Assembly (NCBI GenBank): GCA_030490835.1 | Contig: CM059971.1 | Span: 73,116,224 to 73,180,223 of the forward strand | Length of the DNA: 64,000 nucleotides | DNA from: Annona cherimola | Taxonomy: Eukaryota > Streptophyta > Magnoliopsida > Magnoliales > Annonaceae | Direction: 5' to 3' | Shown here: positions 12,641 through 23,254 of the stretch, in pieces | Layout of the letters: each line of letters begins with the position of its first letter | Position numbering within the stretch: the first letter of the stretch is position 1 | Position numbers and translations under genes: made by a program | Notes under the pieces: model-generated | Told to the model about the DNA's origin: nothing | The model's input: the letters and a program-made list of their open reading frames with translations, nothing else | Database searches by the model: none

Positions 12641-13824
12641 TGTTGACACCCCACCCTTGGGGCCCAAAGACGGATAATTGGACGCAAGATTCAAGCCCAA
12701 CCAAATTCGACGCAAAAGGAAATTCAAGACAACCAAGCGGGCCCTCCCGCACTCAGCCCACGGGAGCGAAGCTCCACCAAGCCTCGAAGTAGGCTTTTTC
12801 AACAATTAGATCCGGCCCACAAAGAGCGAAGCTCCCACAGGCCACCTCAACGGGCTCCACAAAGCAGCCCACCAGACGAAACAAACGGGCTTAGCCAAGC
12901 TCTAGCCCACTAAGCCTTAGAAGCAGGCTTATCTACTACTTGGGCTTCTACAACGGCCCATCCAAAAGCCATGGGCTAAGCCAAGCTCTAGCCCACCAAG
13001 CCAAGCTTATGGACCAAGTCCAAAACCCTTCAAGCGGCCCAAGGCCCACGATCTCAACCCAAGCTCAAGTAGGTGGATTAAGTCCAAGCCAAAAGCCCAT
13101 GATCCCAACTCAAGTCAAGGCCCATGGACCAAGTCCATGACCTCAAGGGAGCCCAAAGCCCACTCCAACATCTATAAAAGGAGGAGCTCCCCTCTCATTT
13201 GGGGACACTTGAAGAGAGGCATCCCAAGGGGAGGATGGGAGTCTGCAGCAACGCCCCCGGCATCCCGGCCTTCACGCTCGTCAAGCTCCACGCTTTTCTT
13301 CCCATTTTTCCCTTTCCATCTCTCCCGTGCTCTCAAATCTTTTTATTTCCCCCCTTTCACGCCGTGTAAACCGCCTCGGGTTGGCAGATTTTTCTATATT
13401 TGCTTCAATCTGTAGGCCGGAACCCGATCTCTGCATTATTAGTGCCTTATTTCTTCAAATAGGGACCGATCTCCCTTTAAAGATCAGTGACGACTCCGTT
13501 TTCTTTATTTTTGTGTGTGTTTTAGTTGACGCCCCGGCAAGGTGGATGCACGCGGGTCCGCAGATTTCAGCATAATACGCTGCCGTTATGCTGCTGAATT
13601 TGTGACTCGACCCGTGTAAGGAAAGCCCCATCTTAGTCGTTACGCTGCCGAAATCACGAGAAAATACCCACACGCCAACTTTCCTAAAAGATATGAAGCC
13701 TAATATGTTTTACCCCATGTGAATGCAGGAAATCTAAGCCCACGTTGCTTTCCAACACGATCCACATTTTCAAGGCCCGGGAAACCATTCCGAACCCACC
13801 GTAGCGCTCCCGGCGGGTGCTACA
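12641..13824 (+). repeat. 5' LTR of the Tat element
   Basis: 1184 bp, TGTTGACACC to GTGCTACA, paired with the copy at 25025-26209. The first half is rich in GCCCA and CCAAGTCC motifs. A TATA box sits at 13173-13180. Confidence 0.95.
13173..13180 (+). promoter_or_regulatory. TATA box in the 5' LTR of the Tat element
   Basis: TATAAAAG followed by GAGGAGCTCC, the expected core promoter for the genomic RNA. The same box is at 25557-25564 in the 3' LTR. Confidence 0.7.
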
Positions 13825-13827
13825 GCT

Positions 13828-13845
13828 TGGCGACTCCACTGGGGA
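13828..13845 (+). other. Primer-binding site of the Tat element
   Basis: TGGCGACTCCACTGGGGA lies three bases after the LTR end and starts with TGG, the complement of a tRNA CCA end. I do not assign the tRNA; Tat/Ogre elements generally do not use initiator Met. Confidence 0.7.
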
Positions 13846-13982
13846 CGGCGTTGCAAGTCTACATCGGCGCAAGGGGGTCAGAATCTGGAGATCGGAGCTC
13901 TTCCCACGCTGAACAGCAAGTTGCAAAAAAATCCCGTCTCCCGGCAGCGAGTTTCTAAAGTTTCTGCCCAAATCGCGCAGAA

Positions 13983-14001
13983 ACCTAAAAAGTTTTTAGG
14001 T
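13983..14001. repeat. 19-bp palindrome, first of three copies in the Tat element
   Basis: ACCTAAAAAGTTTTTAGGT: two perfect 9-base arms around one central base. Identical or inverted copies are at 20953-20971 and 23236-23254, all inside the same element. Confidence 0.8.
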
Positions 14002-14189
14002 CCAGAGGCGTCCAGCTCAAAAACTGGACAGAACTCGTGAGGAACTGTTGGATACCGCCTTGTGACTTTCAAGGCACCTAAAACGAGCCAAAAGGAACAA
14101 CTTCCAGCGAGAATGAAACTGATTAATGTTAAATCCGGTATAAAAATCACTTCTTTTTCATAACCTGAGTGTTTTCTGGTCGCATTTTC

Positions 14190-14340
14190 AGAAACGCTTC
14201 AAGCGAACTGGTCTTCTCTCCGGACACTCTTCAAGCGAACTGGTCATTCTTCCAGACACGCTTCAAGAGAACTGGTCCCTTCTCCAGACACGCTTCAAGC
14301 GAACTGGTCACTTCTCCAGAGACGCCTCAGGCAAACCCGA
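14190..14340 (+). repeat. Leader tandem repeat of about 31-33 bp, five copies
   Basis: Units carrying CGCTTCAAGCGAACTGGTC and CTCCAGACA recur at about 14194, 14225, 14257, 14288 and 14320, the last degenerate. The motif CTTCAAGCG is itself nearly self-complementary. The array lies in the untranslated leader between primer site and gag. Confidence 0.75.
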
Positions 14341-14454
14341 ACCTGTGGACCTTGAACATTTTCACGCGTGGAACTTAAAACACATAAAATTGGCAAAGAA
14401 CACAAAAGGACTTGAACCTCCCAGCTTCCATCCAAAGGTTGATCTCCTTATTAT

Positions 14455-17168
14455 TTGTTTACAAGTACTAATCTCTTTTTTATTGATCGACTCAGGATTT
14501 TCACCATAGCTCGAGGGCAAAACCAATCAATCGTGGATCGAAGCCCCGTGGTTACCAGATCAAGAGCGGCTAGAATAGAGTCCGAGCAATCCTCACATCA
14601 TGAAGATCGGGATCACCAGTTCAAGCAGTCCATCGAAGCCTACATGGTGGCAATGGACAAAAGGATGCAAAAGCTAGAGGAAGTCCTGTCAAACATGGGA
14701 CAACCTCTAATAGGCGGTCAGAAACTACCATTTTGTTCACAAAATCCGAATCCGGAGCAAGACGGTGGACCTCAACCATCTTCCTACAAATCCCGGATTC
14801 CAGAGCAAGACGGTGGACCTCAACCATCCTCCCACAAATCCCGAAATGATCACTACAAAGAAGAGGAGTTGGTCTTAGAACAAGGCCGTAATGAAATCCA
14901 AGACCTCAAGAACCAACTCCAAAACCAATTAAAAGAAATGGAGGATCGAATCTGACAACATCAAGGGGAGGGCCTACCCTCGGCCAAAATCGAAGACTTA
15001 TGTCCGTTCCCCGACACCAAGTTGCCAAAGAAGTTCGAGATACCGGCTCTACCCGCGTATGAAGGAAACTCATGCTCGAGGGCTCATCTCAAGGCCTTTT
15101 GCGATATCCTATACCCTTTGGTGAAAAGCGAAGAAGTCTTGATAAGGTTATTCCAACATAGCCTAAAGAAGGACGCCTTGGAATGGTACATATCGTTGGA
15201 TTGCCGGTTGATCAAAACATGGGAACAACTCTCTTTGGCTTTCATGGACCGCTTCTCCTACAAGCTAAACATGGCTCCCAAAAGGGCGACCTTGAAGCAC
15301 TAAAGCAAAAAGGGGACGAAACTTTCTCCGAGTACATTGCTAGATGGCGGGTATTAGCGGCAAAAATGAAGAGCTCGTTGCCTTTGGATGAGCAAATCTC
15401 CATCATCATCAACTCCGCACACCCGAGCATCTCGGGTTACCTCATTTCTCACCCCTACGTCAACTTCACTCAACTTCTCCAAGCCGGGGACCAAGTGGAG
15501 GCGGGAATTAGACATGGCACCATCTCTCCATGGCCTTACCAAGGGAACGCAACTCGAAGGAAGCAAGAACCAAAAAATGGTAATTCCTCGAAGACCCCGG
15601 ACGTAAACGCCATAAACACCACCCCCAAGCCTTTTCAAAGAAAAGCATACAGAGATTTTACACCTCTCGCCCAGTCATACACCGACGTCCTCAACATGCT
15701 CATCCAAAAGAATATGCTTGCACCTCTAGCTCCAAAACCTCCACCTAATCCTCTTCCTAAGAATTACCGTGAAAATGAGTTTTGTGCCTATCACCAAGGG
15801 AGAGGCCACACCACCGAGAGATGTTTTACCCTCAAACATGACATTCAAGACTTAATAGATGAGGGGAAAATCAAAATTTCATCAAACTCTCATGAGGATG
15901 TGATCCAAAACCCCTTACCTATGCATGAACCGAGGAATCCTAATGCAACGAACATAAACTTCATAGAAGTTGCAAGGGAACCCGCAAAGCCGAGTCATGA
16001 AGCCTATATGATCACTCTACAACTGGCTAAGCAAGAAACCATCACACTACAAGGAGCCGCTCCTCGGAATGTCCGTAAACCTCAAGAAGGGCATGGCCAA
16101 GATTACCTCGTGTTGCCGGCTGTGAACAACTTGAAGATTGCTCCTACTTATCAAGAGTCCGTGGTACTAGCGGCCAAGCCAAAGCCAACATACGACTCGC
16201 ACAAGGTCCCATGGGAATATCCTCAATGCTCGGAGATAGGCAACATCTATCCCAATGGCCGAGTCTACCGACGGGAACCGGCTCACAACATGATCACCAA
16301 CCCAGAGAAGGAACCGTCATATGACGTGGCTTCACAACTCAAGTCCTTGCCGGCTCAAATATCCATATGGGAGCTATTATGCACATCAACAAAGCATAGG
16401 GAGGCTTTTACTAAAGTACTAAATGAGGCTCACATAACCACGGAGGTGACTCCCGATGCGGTGACTCACATGATCGAGCAAATAATGGCCCCTAACGCCA
16501 TCACCTTCACTGACGAAGAGCTTCCTGCGGAAGGACGCAACCATGGACACTCCCTAAGCATCACGGTTGGATACAAAGGCTTGAAGATCCCCTTGGTAAC
16601 CATTGACAACGGCGCAAGTTTTAATATTTGCCCACTGCGAACCATCAAAAGGCTTGGAATCCCGACGGATCAAATGAGACCGAGCAACTACCATGTAAGA
16701 GCCTTTGACAATTCTCAAAAGACGGTATTAGGTGAGCTAGACATAGAAATCCAAGTGGGACCCGACACCATGGTCATTCCTTTTCAAGTCTTGGACATCC
16801 CCGTGTCTTTCAACATGTTATTGGGAAGACCTTGGTTACACCAAACCGGAGCCATCCCGTCCTCTCTCCACCAAAAGCTTAAGTACATATCGGCGGGAAA
16901 GCTAGTGGTCATAGAAGCCGATCCCGAGATCATCATCCCGGTGGAATTTGAAAACTGTCATGAAGTTCCACTAATTGAAGTGTATGAATCTTTGGATCCT
17001 CTCCCTTTTAAGATGGATGACATGCATGAAGTCCATCACATCCTTTCAAAACAAAGACTCCCACTCCACTATGTCATACCCCCCGCCGAAAAGCAAACAA
17101 CAAGGTTCAACATCAAATACCGAGGAAAGACAGTGTTACTCAATCCTCAACAAAAGAACAACAAATGA
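14455..17168 (+). pseudogene. Tat element gag and protease region, broken
   Basis: The nucleocapsid/capsid polyprotein and aspartic protease of the retroelement. Frame 1 codes from about 14455 to a TGA at 14953-14955, continues past it with the capsid-like segment to about 15280, and then shifts into frame 3 at an A-run near 15280. Frame 3 runs to a TGA at 17166-17168. It holds the rest of gag (FSEYIARWR), the single Cys-His knuckle CAYHQGRGHTTERC near 15780, and the protease motif DNGASFN near 16602. The N-terminal part contains an exact in-frame 16-codon duplication (14755-14802 and 14803-14850). The true gag start is uncertain because no ATG has a clear advantage. Not translatable as one protein in its present form. 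Confidence 0.85.
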
Positions 17169-17289
17169 GGTCTTGGATATAGACCCGAAGAGGACAAGTT
17201 CAAGAAATCAAACAAAGCAACTCGGTTCATAAGTGCGGGGCACATACTACCCGAAGCATTGGAGACCCAAGAAGTTTTAATGATAGCTC

Positions 17290-20200
17290 ATGATGACCGG
17301 CATGAAAAAAAATGCCGTTGAGCCAAGACAAGCCAAAAACTGGTATGCTATGCCAACTTGCTCAAGACCCGGTTCTAGCAATCACATCACGCATCCGGTA
17401 CCCATTCAAAAGAAAAAGAAGCAAACGGAGCCGGATATGTGGGCCAGCATTCGCTGGTCCCACGAGTTGCTAGAAATCTCAGAAGAAAGAGGAGTTGATG
17501 AGGAGCTGCATGGCAACATAGAAAGATATGAAAATAAAGACGCGGCTTCGGACTACGAGATCGTCAATTTGGGAACCCCGGAACTACCCAAATGTCTTCG
17601 TATTGGAAAGAACTTATCCGCCGAAGAAAGAAACCAAATGCTCGCTTTTCTCAAACCTCGGCTAGTCAACTTCACCTTTTCCTATGAAGACATGCCCGAA
17701 CTTGACGAAAATCTCATTACTCATCAACTCCCAATAAAGGCCGGTGTCAAGCCGGTAAAGCAAAAACTTAGAAGGCTCAAACCGGAATGGACACCCAAGA
17801 TAAGGGATGAAGTCATCAAGCAATATAACGCCGGATTCTTGGTAGTATCGCACTATCCACAATGGCTAGCCAATATTGTTCCCGTGCCCAAGAAGGATGG
17901 AAAGGTCCGAATGTGCATTGATTATAGAGATCTCAACAAAGCTAGCCCGAAGGACGACTTCCCACTGCCTCATATCGATGCTCTACATGATTTTCCTTCA
18001 TGGACGGATTCTCTGGGTATAACCAAATCAAAATCGCCGAAGAAGATAGAGAAAAGACATCTTTCATTACTCCTTGGGGGACATTTTGCTACAAAGTGAT
18101 GCCGTTTGGTTTGAAGAATGTCGGAGCTACATATCAACGTACCATGACGGCCATCTTCCATGACATGATGGGCAAAGAAATGGAGGTCTACGTGGACGAC
18201 ATGATAGTCCGGTCCTGCACCTTTGAAGAGCATCTAAGAGACTTGGAAAAATTGTTCAATAGGATGGAGAAATTTCAACTACGGCTCAACCCGCAAAAAT
18301 GCATCTTTGGAGCTCAAAAGGGGCGCTTGCTTGGATTCATCGTGAGTGAAAAAGGAATTGAGGTGGACCCAGCGAAAGTCAAGGCAATACTAAACATGCC
18401 GCCTCCCGCAACCGAAAAAGAGATAAGAGGATTCTTGGGTAAACTGCAATATATTAGTCGGTTCATAGCCCGACTAACATCTACCTGCTAGCCGATCTTC
18501 AAATTACTAAGGAAGGACTCTCCCAAAGAATGGAACGAGGACTGTCAAATTGCCTTTGACAAAATCAAGGCCTACTTGGTTAACCCTCCCATCTTGGTGC
18601 CACCTAGAGCGGAAGGTCCCTTGTTGCTATATCTCTCAGTCACTCCAATGGCATTGGGGGCGGTGCTAGGACAACCGGATGAATCGGGACGGAAGGAACA
18701 AGCCATATATTACTTGAGCAGAAAATATACCCCTACGGAAGTCAGATATCCGGAGATTGAAAAGGCATGCTTGTCTCTTGTATGGGCCGTGAAAAAGTTA
18801 AGACAATATATCATGTCCCGCACCATATTGCTTATCTCTAAGATGGACCCGTTGAAATATCTTTATCAAAAGACCGTATTGACGGGAAAGCTAGCACGGT
18901 AGCAATTGCTCCTCACAGAGTTTGACATAGTATATGTCACAAGAAAAGCTGTCAAGGGACAAGTGGTAGCGGATTACTTAGCCGCACAGGCGCTCCCGGA
19001 CTACCAACCGCTACAAGAAGACTTTCCGGAGGAGAAAATACTACTTGTGGAGCAAGATGAAGAAAATGATGCTTGAACCTTGTACTTTGATGGCGCATGG
19101 AACGCTTCGGGTAATGGAATAGGTGTGGTCATTTGCTCCCCCAACCAAGCCCCAATCATGATATCAAAAAGATTGGTTTTCCTGTGCACAAACAATATCG
19201 CCGAATATGAAGCTTGCATAGCCGGAGTACGGGAAGCTTACAAGTTTGGAGCAAAGAAACTTCAAATCTATGGAGATTCGCAGTTGGTAATCAACCAAGC
19301 TAATGGAGAATGGGAAACCCGAGATGAGAAGCTAAATCCTTACCATACGGCATTATCTCACTTGGTCTACTCGTTCGAAAAAGTCACTTTCACCTATGCA
19401 CCACGAGCTCAAAACCAATGGGTGGATGCACTAGCAACCTTGGCATCTATGGTTGAAATACCGTATGAGAAGGAAACTCAAGAAATCACGGTGCAAACAT
19501 CTCAACAACCTGCATATTGCTTGCAAGTGACGGCCAAAGCCGAAGAAACTCAAGAGGAAGAAAAGTCGTGGTATCATGACATAAAGCAGTTCTTGGAGTA
19601 CCAAGCATTCGATGATCATATCACGCTTGCGGAAAGAAGAACCATCAAGAGATTAGCCTCTAGCTACATAATACAGGGGGCAACATTGTATAAGAGGTCT
19701 CACAACCAAATGCTACTGCGGTGTGTTGACCGGAAAGAAGCAAAAGAGGTCATGACCCAAATTCATGAGGGAGACTGCGGAGCTCATATGAACGGGATCA
19801 TGATGGCAAAAAAGATAATCTGCCAAGGATACTATTGGATCTCAATGGAAAAAGATTGCTCGGAATATGTGCGGAGATGCTTCAAATGTCAAGAGCATGG
19901 GAACTTGATATACTCACCCGCCACAGACTTACATTACCTATCTATCCCATGGCCCTTCTCAACTTGGGGAATAGATATAATCGGGAAGATAACTCCTAAA
20001 TTCATTAGGGGGCATGAATACATATTGGTGGCAATAGAGTATTTCACTAAATGGGTTGAAGCAACATCCTTCCCAACTATCAATGCGGCACAAGTCATAC
20101 GCTTCATCAAAGGGAACATCCTATCAAGGTTCGAACTCCCACAAGCAATCATTAGTGACAACGGAACGGTCTTCATCAGTAAGAAGGTCCAAGACTTCCT

Positions 20201-20819
20201 AGCCCAATACAAAATACAACATCATAAGTCAAGTCCCTATCGTCCTCAAGCCAACGGAGCCGTAGAAGCCGCAAACAAGACCTTAATCAAGATCCTTGGC
20301 AAAATGGTGGAGAATTACCGAGATTGGGCGGAAAAGTTGTCATACGCTTTGTGGGCATACCGAACCTCTATCCGGAGAGCCACGGGGTTCTCACCCTATG
20401 CTCTAACCTATGACATGGAAGCAGTCTTACCCATTGAAATAGAGATTCCAACTTGGAGGATATTGAAGGAAAGCGAGCTAGAAATGGAGGAATGGATGCA
20501 AACACGTCAATTCCAACTGGATTTGCTTGATGAAAAGAGAATTCAAGCTCTTCACCACACCCAAGCATATCAACGGCGAATGGCACGGGCCTATAACTGA
20601 TCGGTAAGAGCTAAGAACTTCCAAGAGGGTGACCTCGTCATGAAATGGATCCTACTTGTTCATCCTTCAGATAAAATAGGCAAGTTTAGGCCTAATTGGG
20701 AAGGTCCGTGGGTTATAGCCAAAGTTTTATCAAATGGAGCATTAGCCATTTCAAAACCCGAAGACAATGGGAAGGCCGAAATCATAAGTTCGGACCATGT
20801 CAAAAGGTTCTATCCATGA
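17290..20819 (+). pseudogene. Tat element pol: RT, two RNase H domains and integrase, broken
   Basis: Frame 1 (17290-18099) covers the start of reverse transcriptase (KKDGKVRMCIDYRDLNKASPKD). A small deletion with a frameshift near 17985-18000 moves it to frame 3, which carries the catalytic YVDD (about 18189), the RT-linked RNase H (18576-18900), and a second, archaeal-type RNase H starting YFDGAWNASGNGIG at 19080. The integrase follows with a zinc finger (about 19760-19890) and catalytic D, D and E in WGIDIIG, ISDNGTVF and NGAVEAAN (19970-20270). In-frame stops occur at 18489, 18900, 19074 and 20598, and the natural end is 20817-20819. A further shift at the A8 run 17305-17312 separates it from the protease frame. 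Clearly inactive. Confidence 0.9.
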
Positions 20820-20952
20820 AAGGGCTCACCATCGAAATACTAATGCGACTGCGAGGCAAGAGGAACATCTAGAAATCGTTCTTATGCATCTCTCGAGAAA
20901 TCAAATGCAAATCACAAGTGCAGAACTGCTGCTGCTGGAAACAGGCTTCTAG

Positions 20953-20971
20953 ACCTAAAAACTTTTTAGGT
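20953..20971. repeat. 19-bp palindrome, second copy
   Basis: ACCTAAAAACTTTTTAGGT, the inverse-orientation form of the copy at 13983, about 135 bp after the pol stop. Confidence 0.8.
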
Positions 20972-21483
20972 CTGAAAGCGTTGCTCGCAAAGCAGACCTT
21001 CAGCAGCCCGTCAGACGCCCGAAACGCGACCAAAAGGGTCGGGAACTCAGAAGCAGGGGGCAGACAGACAAGAGACGAGTTGCAGCTCACCCCAAACCAA
21101 TTCTTAATCCATTCAAATCAAAAATGCAAGTTTTAGTGAAAGATTTGTGAAACTCACAAAGAGGAATGCAACTCAACGGATCAACATCCAAGATCCGGAT
21201 TCGCCGGGAAGTGCAGCGGTGCTGTTCACAGAAGACGATAGATTTCTTGAAGCTCATAAAGCTCAAATTCAAAACAAAGAGAAGAAGCATCAAGATATGG
21301 CCAAAGAAAAGCGTTCCATTCCATTCAAAGGCATTCAAAGATACATCATAAAGCTAAGAGAGAAAGGTCTCTTAAGTACATGGTTGTCCGAAAAGAATCC
21401 CAAAGAAAGGAGCAATACACATGAAGACCAAAATGGCTATACAATCCACTAGCCCCGCTCCTCCAACCTCCACAAAAAGAACA

Positions 21484-21497
21484 AAAAAAGTGGGGGC
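21484..21497 (+). other. Second polypurine-tract-like motif
   Basis: AAAAAAAGTGGGGG followed by CTTCACAT. It resembles a plus-strand primer site but lies 3.5 kb upstream of the real tract at 25012-25020, just before the antisense ORF. Confidence 0.35.
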
Positions 21498-21514
21498 TTC
21501 ACATAGCAAGGGCA

Positions 21515-22516
21515 CTAGCGCCTATCATTTAGAAGTTGGTGGAGATGCTCCAAGATAGCTTCTTGATGTTCTAGCGTTCCTCCCATAGCCGCTAAGGCAT
21601 CGGACTGGTGCAAGCAAAAAGAAGCCAAAACTTTCACTTGAGAATGAAGGGCTTGCATATCCCGGTAGACCCGCCGTGGACACAGCACCACTTGCAACGA
21701 GACCCCGAGGACGCACGCCCGCAACAAGTTGACTCATCTAAACACAATAATCGCTAGTCGCCTCGGGCATCACGGTGGGCATGGCTCCCAACTCCAAGGT
21801 CGTGCGGCTTGAAGCCCACTCTTGCTTAAGAATGTCAACCGAAGGAAGAAGATGAAGATCATGGCTAGAGTACCCAAGTGGAGAACCATAAACATAAGGG
21901 AGATCTTGCAACAAATGACTACGAATATCTGTGGGCAAGGGAGTCAAGGTGGGCGCAAGCAATGTTTTCACAAGACTAGGACCTTCTACCAAGGCCCGAG
22001 GCACGCCCAAGAAAGCTCCCAAGTCTCCAAAAGCCATACCTATAAAAAGAAAGAACATCAAGGGGGTCATCCATGAACGGAGCAAGGCGCATACATGACA
22101 CTAGATAATGGGAGCCCCGTCAATGCATCAACTTCCTCCAAAGAAGGGGAAAACTCTACACGCCCAAACCGAAAAACACATAGGTCGGGTATCCAATGCT
22201 CTATGGCCATGGTCAAAAGATCAAAGTTCAATGAGACTCTAGCCAAATCCAACACATCCAGAAAGTTTAGCTCCATCAGCCCTAATCTCTCCTCCTCACA
22301 AAGATCGGCTATCCACTCCAATGAAGTCTCTCCCGCACAGGGGCCTTGAAGAAAGGAAACAGGAGAAGAAACAGAGTTCTCGGGAGGCAGGAGGTCTTCC
22401 ATTAACAAACTCTCGTTTGACAGCATCACACCTCCATTAACAGGTGATAAATCACCCCCATTATCAACAAGATCAGCCTGCAGTAAGGGGATTAAAGGCA
22501 GAAATGGAAGCACCAC
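21515..22516 (-). pseudogene. Antisense ORF with plant-mobile-domain-like segment inside the Tat element
   Basis: Opposite to gag-pol. The readable part begins at an acceptor-like TTACTGCAG with exon start at 22477. It encodes an acidic N-terminal part, then LLTMAIEHWIPDLCVFRFG followed by VEFSPSLEEVDALTGLPL, which matches the pattern of the plant mobile domain (bulky residue, HW.PD...F.F, E..P.LE.V..L.GLP). This frame stops at 22067. The reading continues in another frame (22085-21738), and a Leu-rich, probably coiled-coil end (MQALHSQVKVL) lies in a third frame ending at 21515. PMD segments are known in host MAIN/MAIL proteins and in some plant Ty3/gypsy and Mutator elements. Here it is decayed by frameshifts. 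The family assignment is from pattern only. Confidence 0.55.
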
Positions 22517-23235
22517 AGAAAATGAAAAATAAGAGGCGAATGCGGAACAAGCAACACAGCAAAAGCATATCAGAAAATGCAGCCATGAAACACCATTAGA
22601 AGAAGCCTAAATAAGAGGAGAAACACCCACCTATCTGCTGAAACAGAAATAGAAAGTGATGATCACAGGCCTCTTCGCGGAATGATCTGCAATGGAAATG
22701 GGAAGAAAATGAAAAGGAAATCAGATGTGAGGCAAGGAGAAAGGTAGAAGCTATTAATGGAAAATCCATGCCTTTGCAGCAACATAACTCGGATCTAAAG
22801 GATGCTTCCATGCCAACGAACACTTAGCCGGTCCAACGGGAGATAAGAAATTCCGGGAAGAAGACAAACAAGCAACAGGACAAATCACGGGTAATGCGCT
22901 GACAGCAACCCATTCAAAGGAGTAAAGGTGCGAAGATTTTGGGCAGCTGCAAATCCGGGTCAAAGGATCGCATCTGTACCCAAGCCATCTGAAATTTCAG
23001 GGTACCATGAAAGAGAAGACGAGTCGGAAGAAGTCAACGAGTGAAAAGGGAAAAATCCCTGAAAACGCGCTACAACAACTCATTGGAAGTAAAGGACGAG
23101 TGTAGAAGAGGCATGGAAGGAAGTTTCGACTCGCACGGAAGAGAAAATCACGCGAAAACAGGAGAAATACGGATGAGTCCACGAAATGGGTATTTCTGTT
23201 CGCGCAGTCGCGAAAATGAAGAAGAACGTCTATTG

Positions 23236-23254
23236 ACCTAAAAAGTTTTTAGGT
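23236..23254. repeat. 19-bp palindrome, third copy
   Basis: ACCTAAAAAGTTTTTAGGT, same orientation as the copy at 13983, followed by CCATATATATAAAAC. Confidence 0.8.

Noticed and set aside
12514..12792. 92-codon frame across the left end of the Tat element
   Set aside because: It crosses the LTR junction at 12641, so its second half is LTR sequence and is repeated at 24970-25176.
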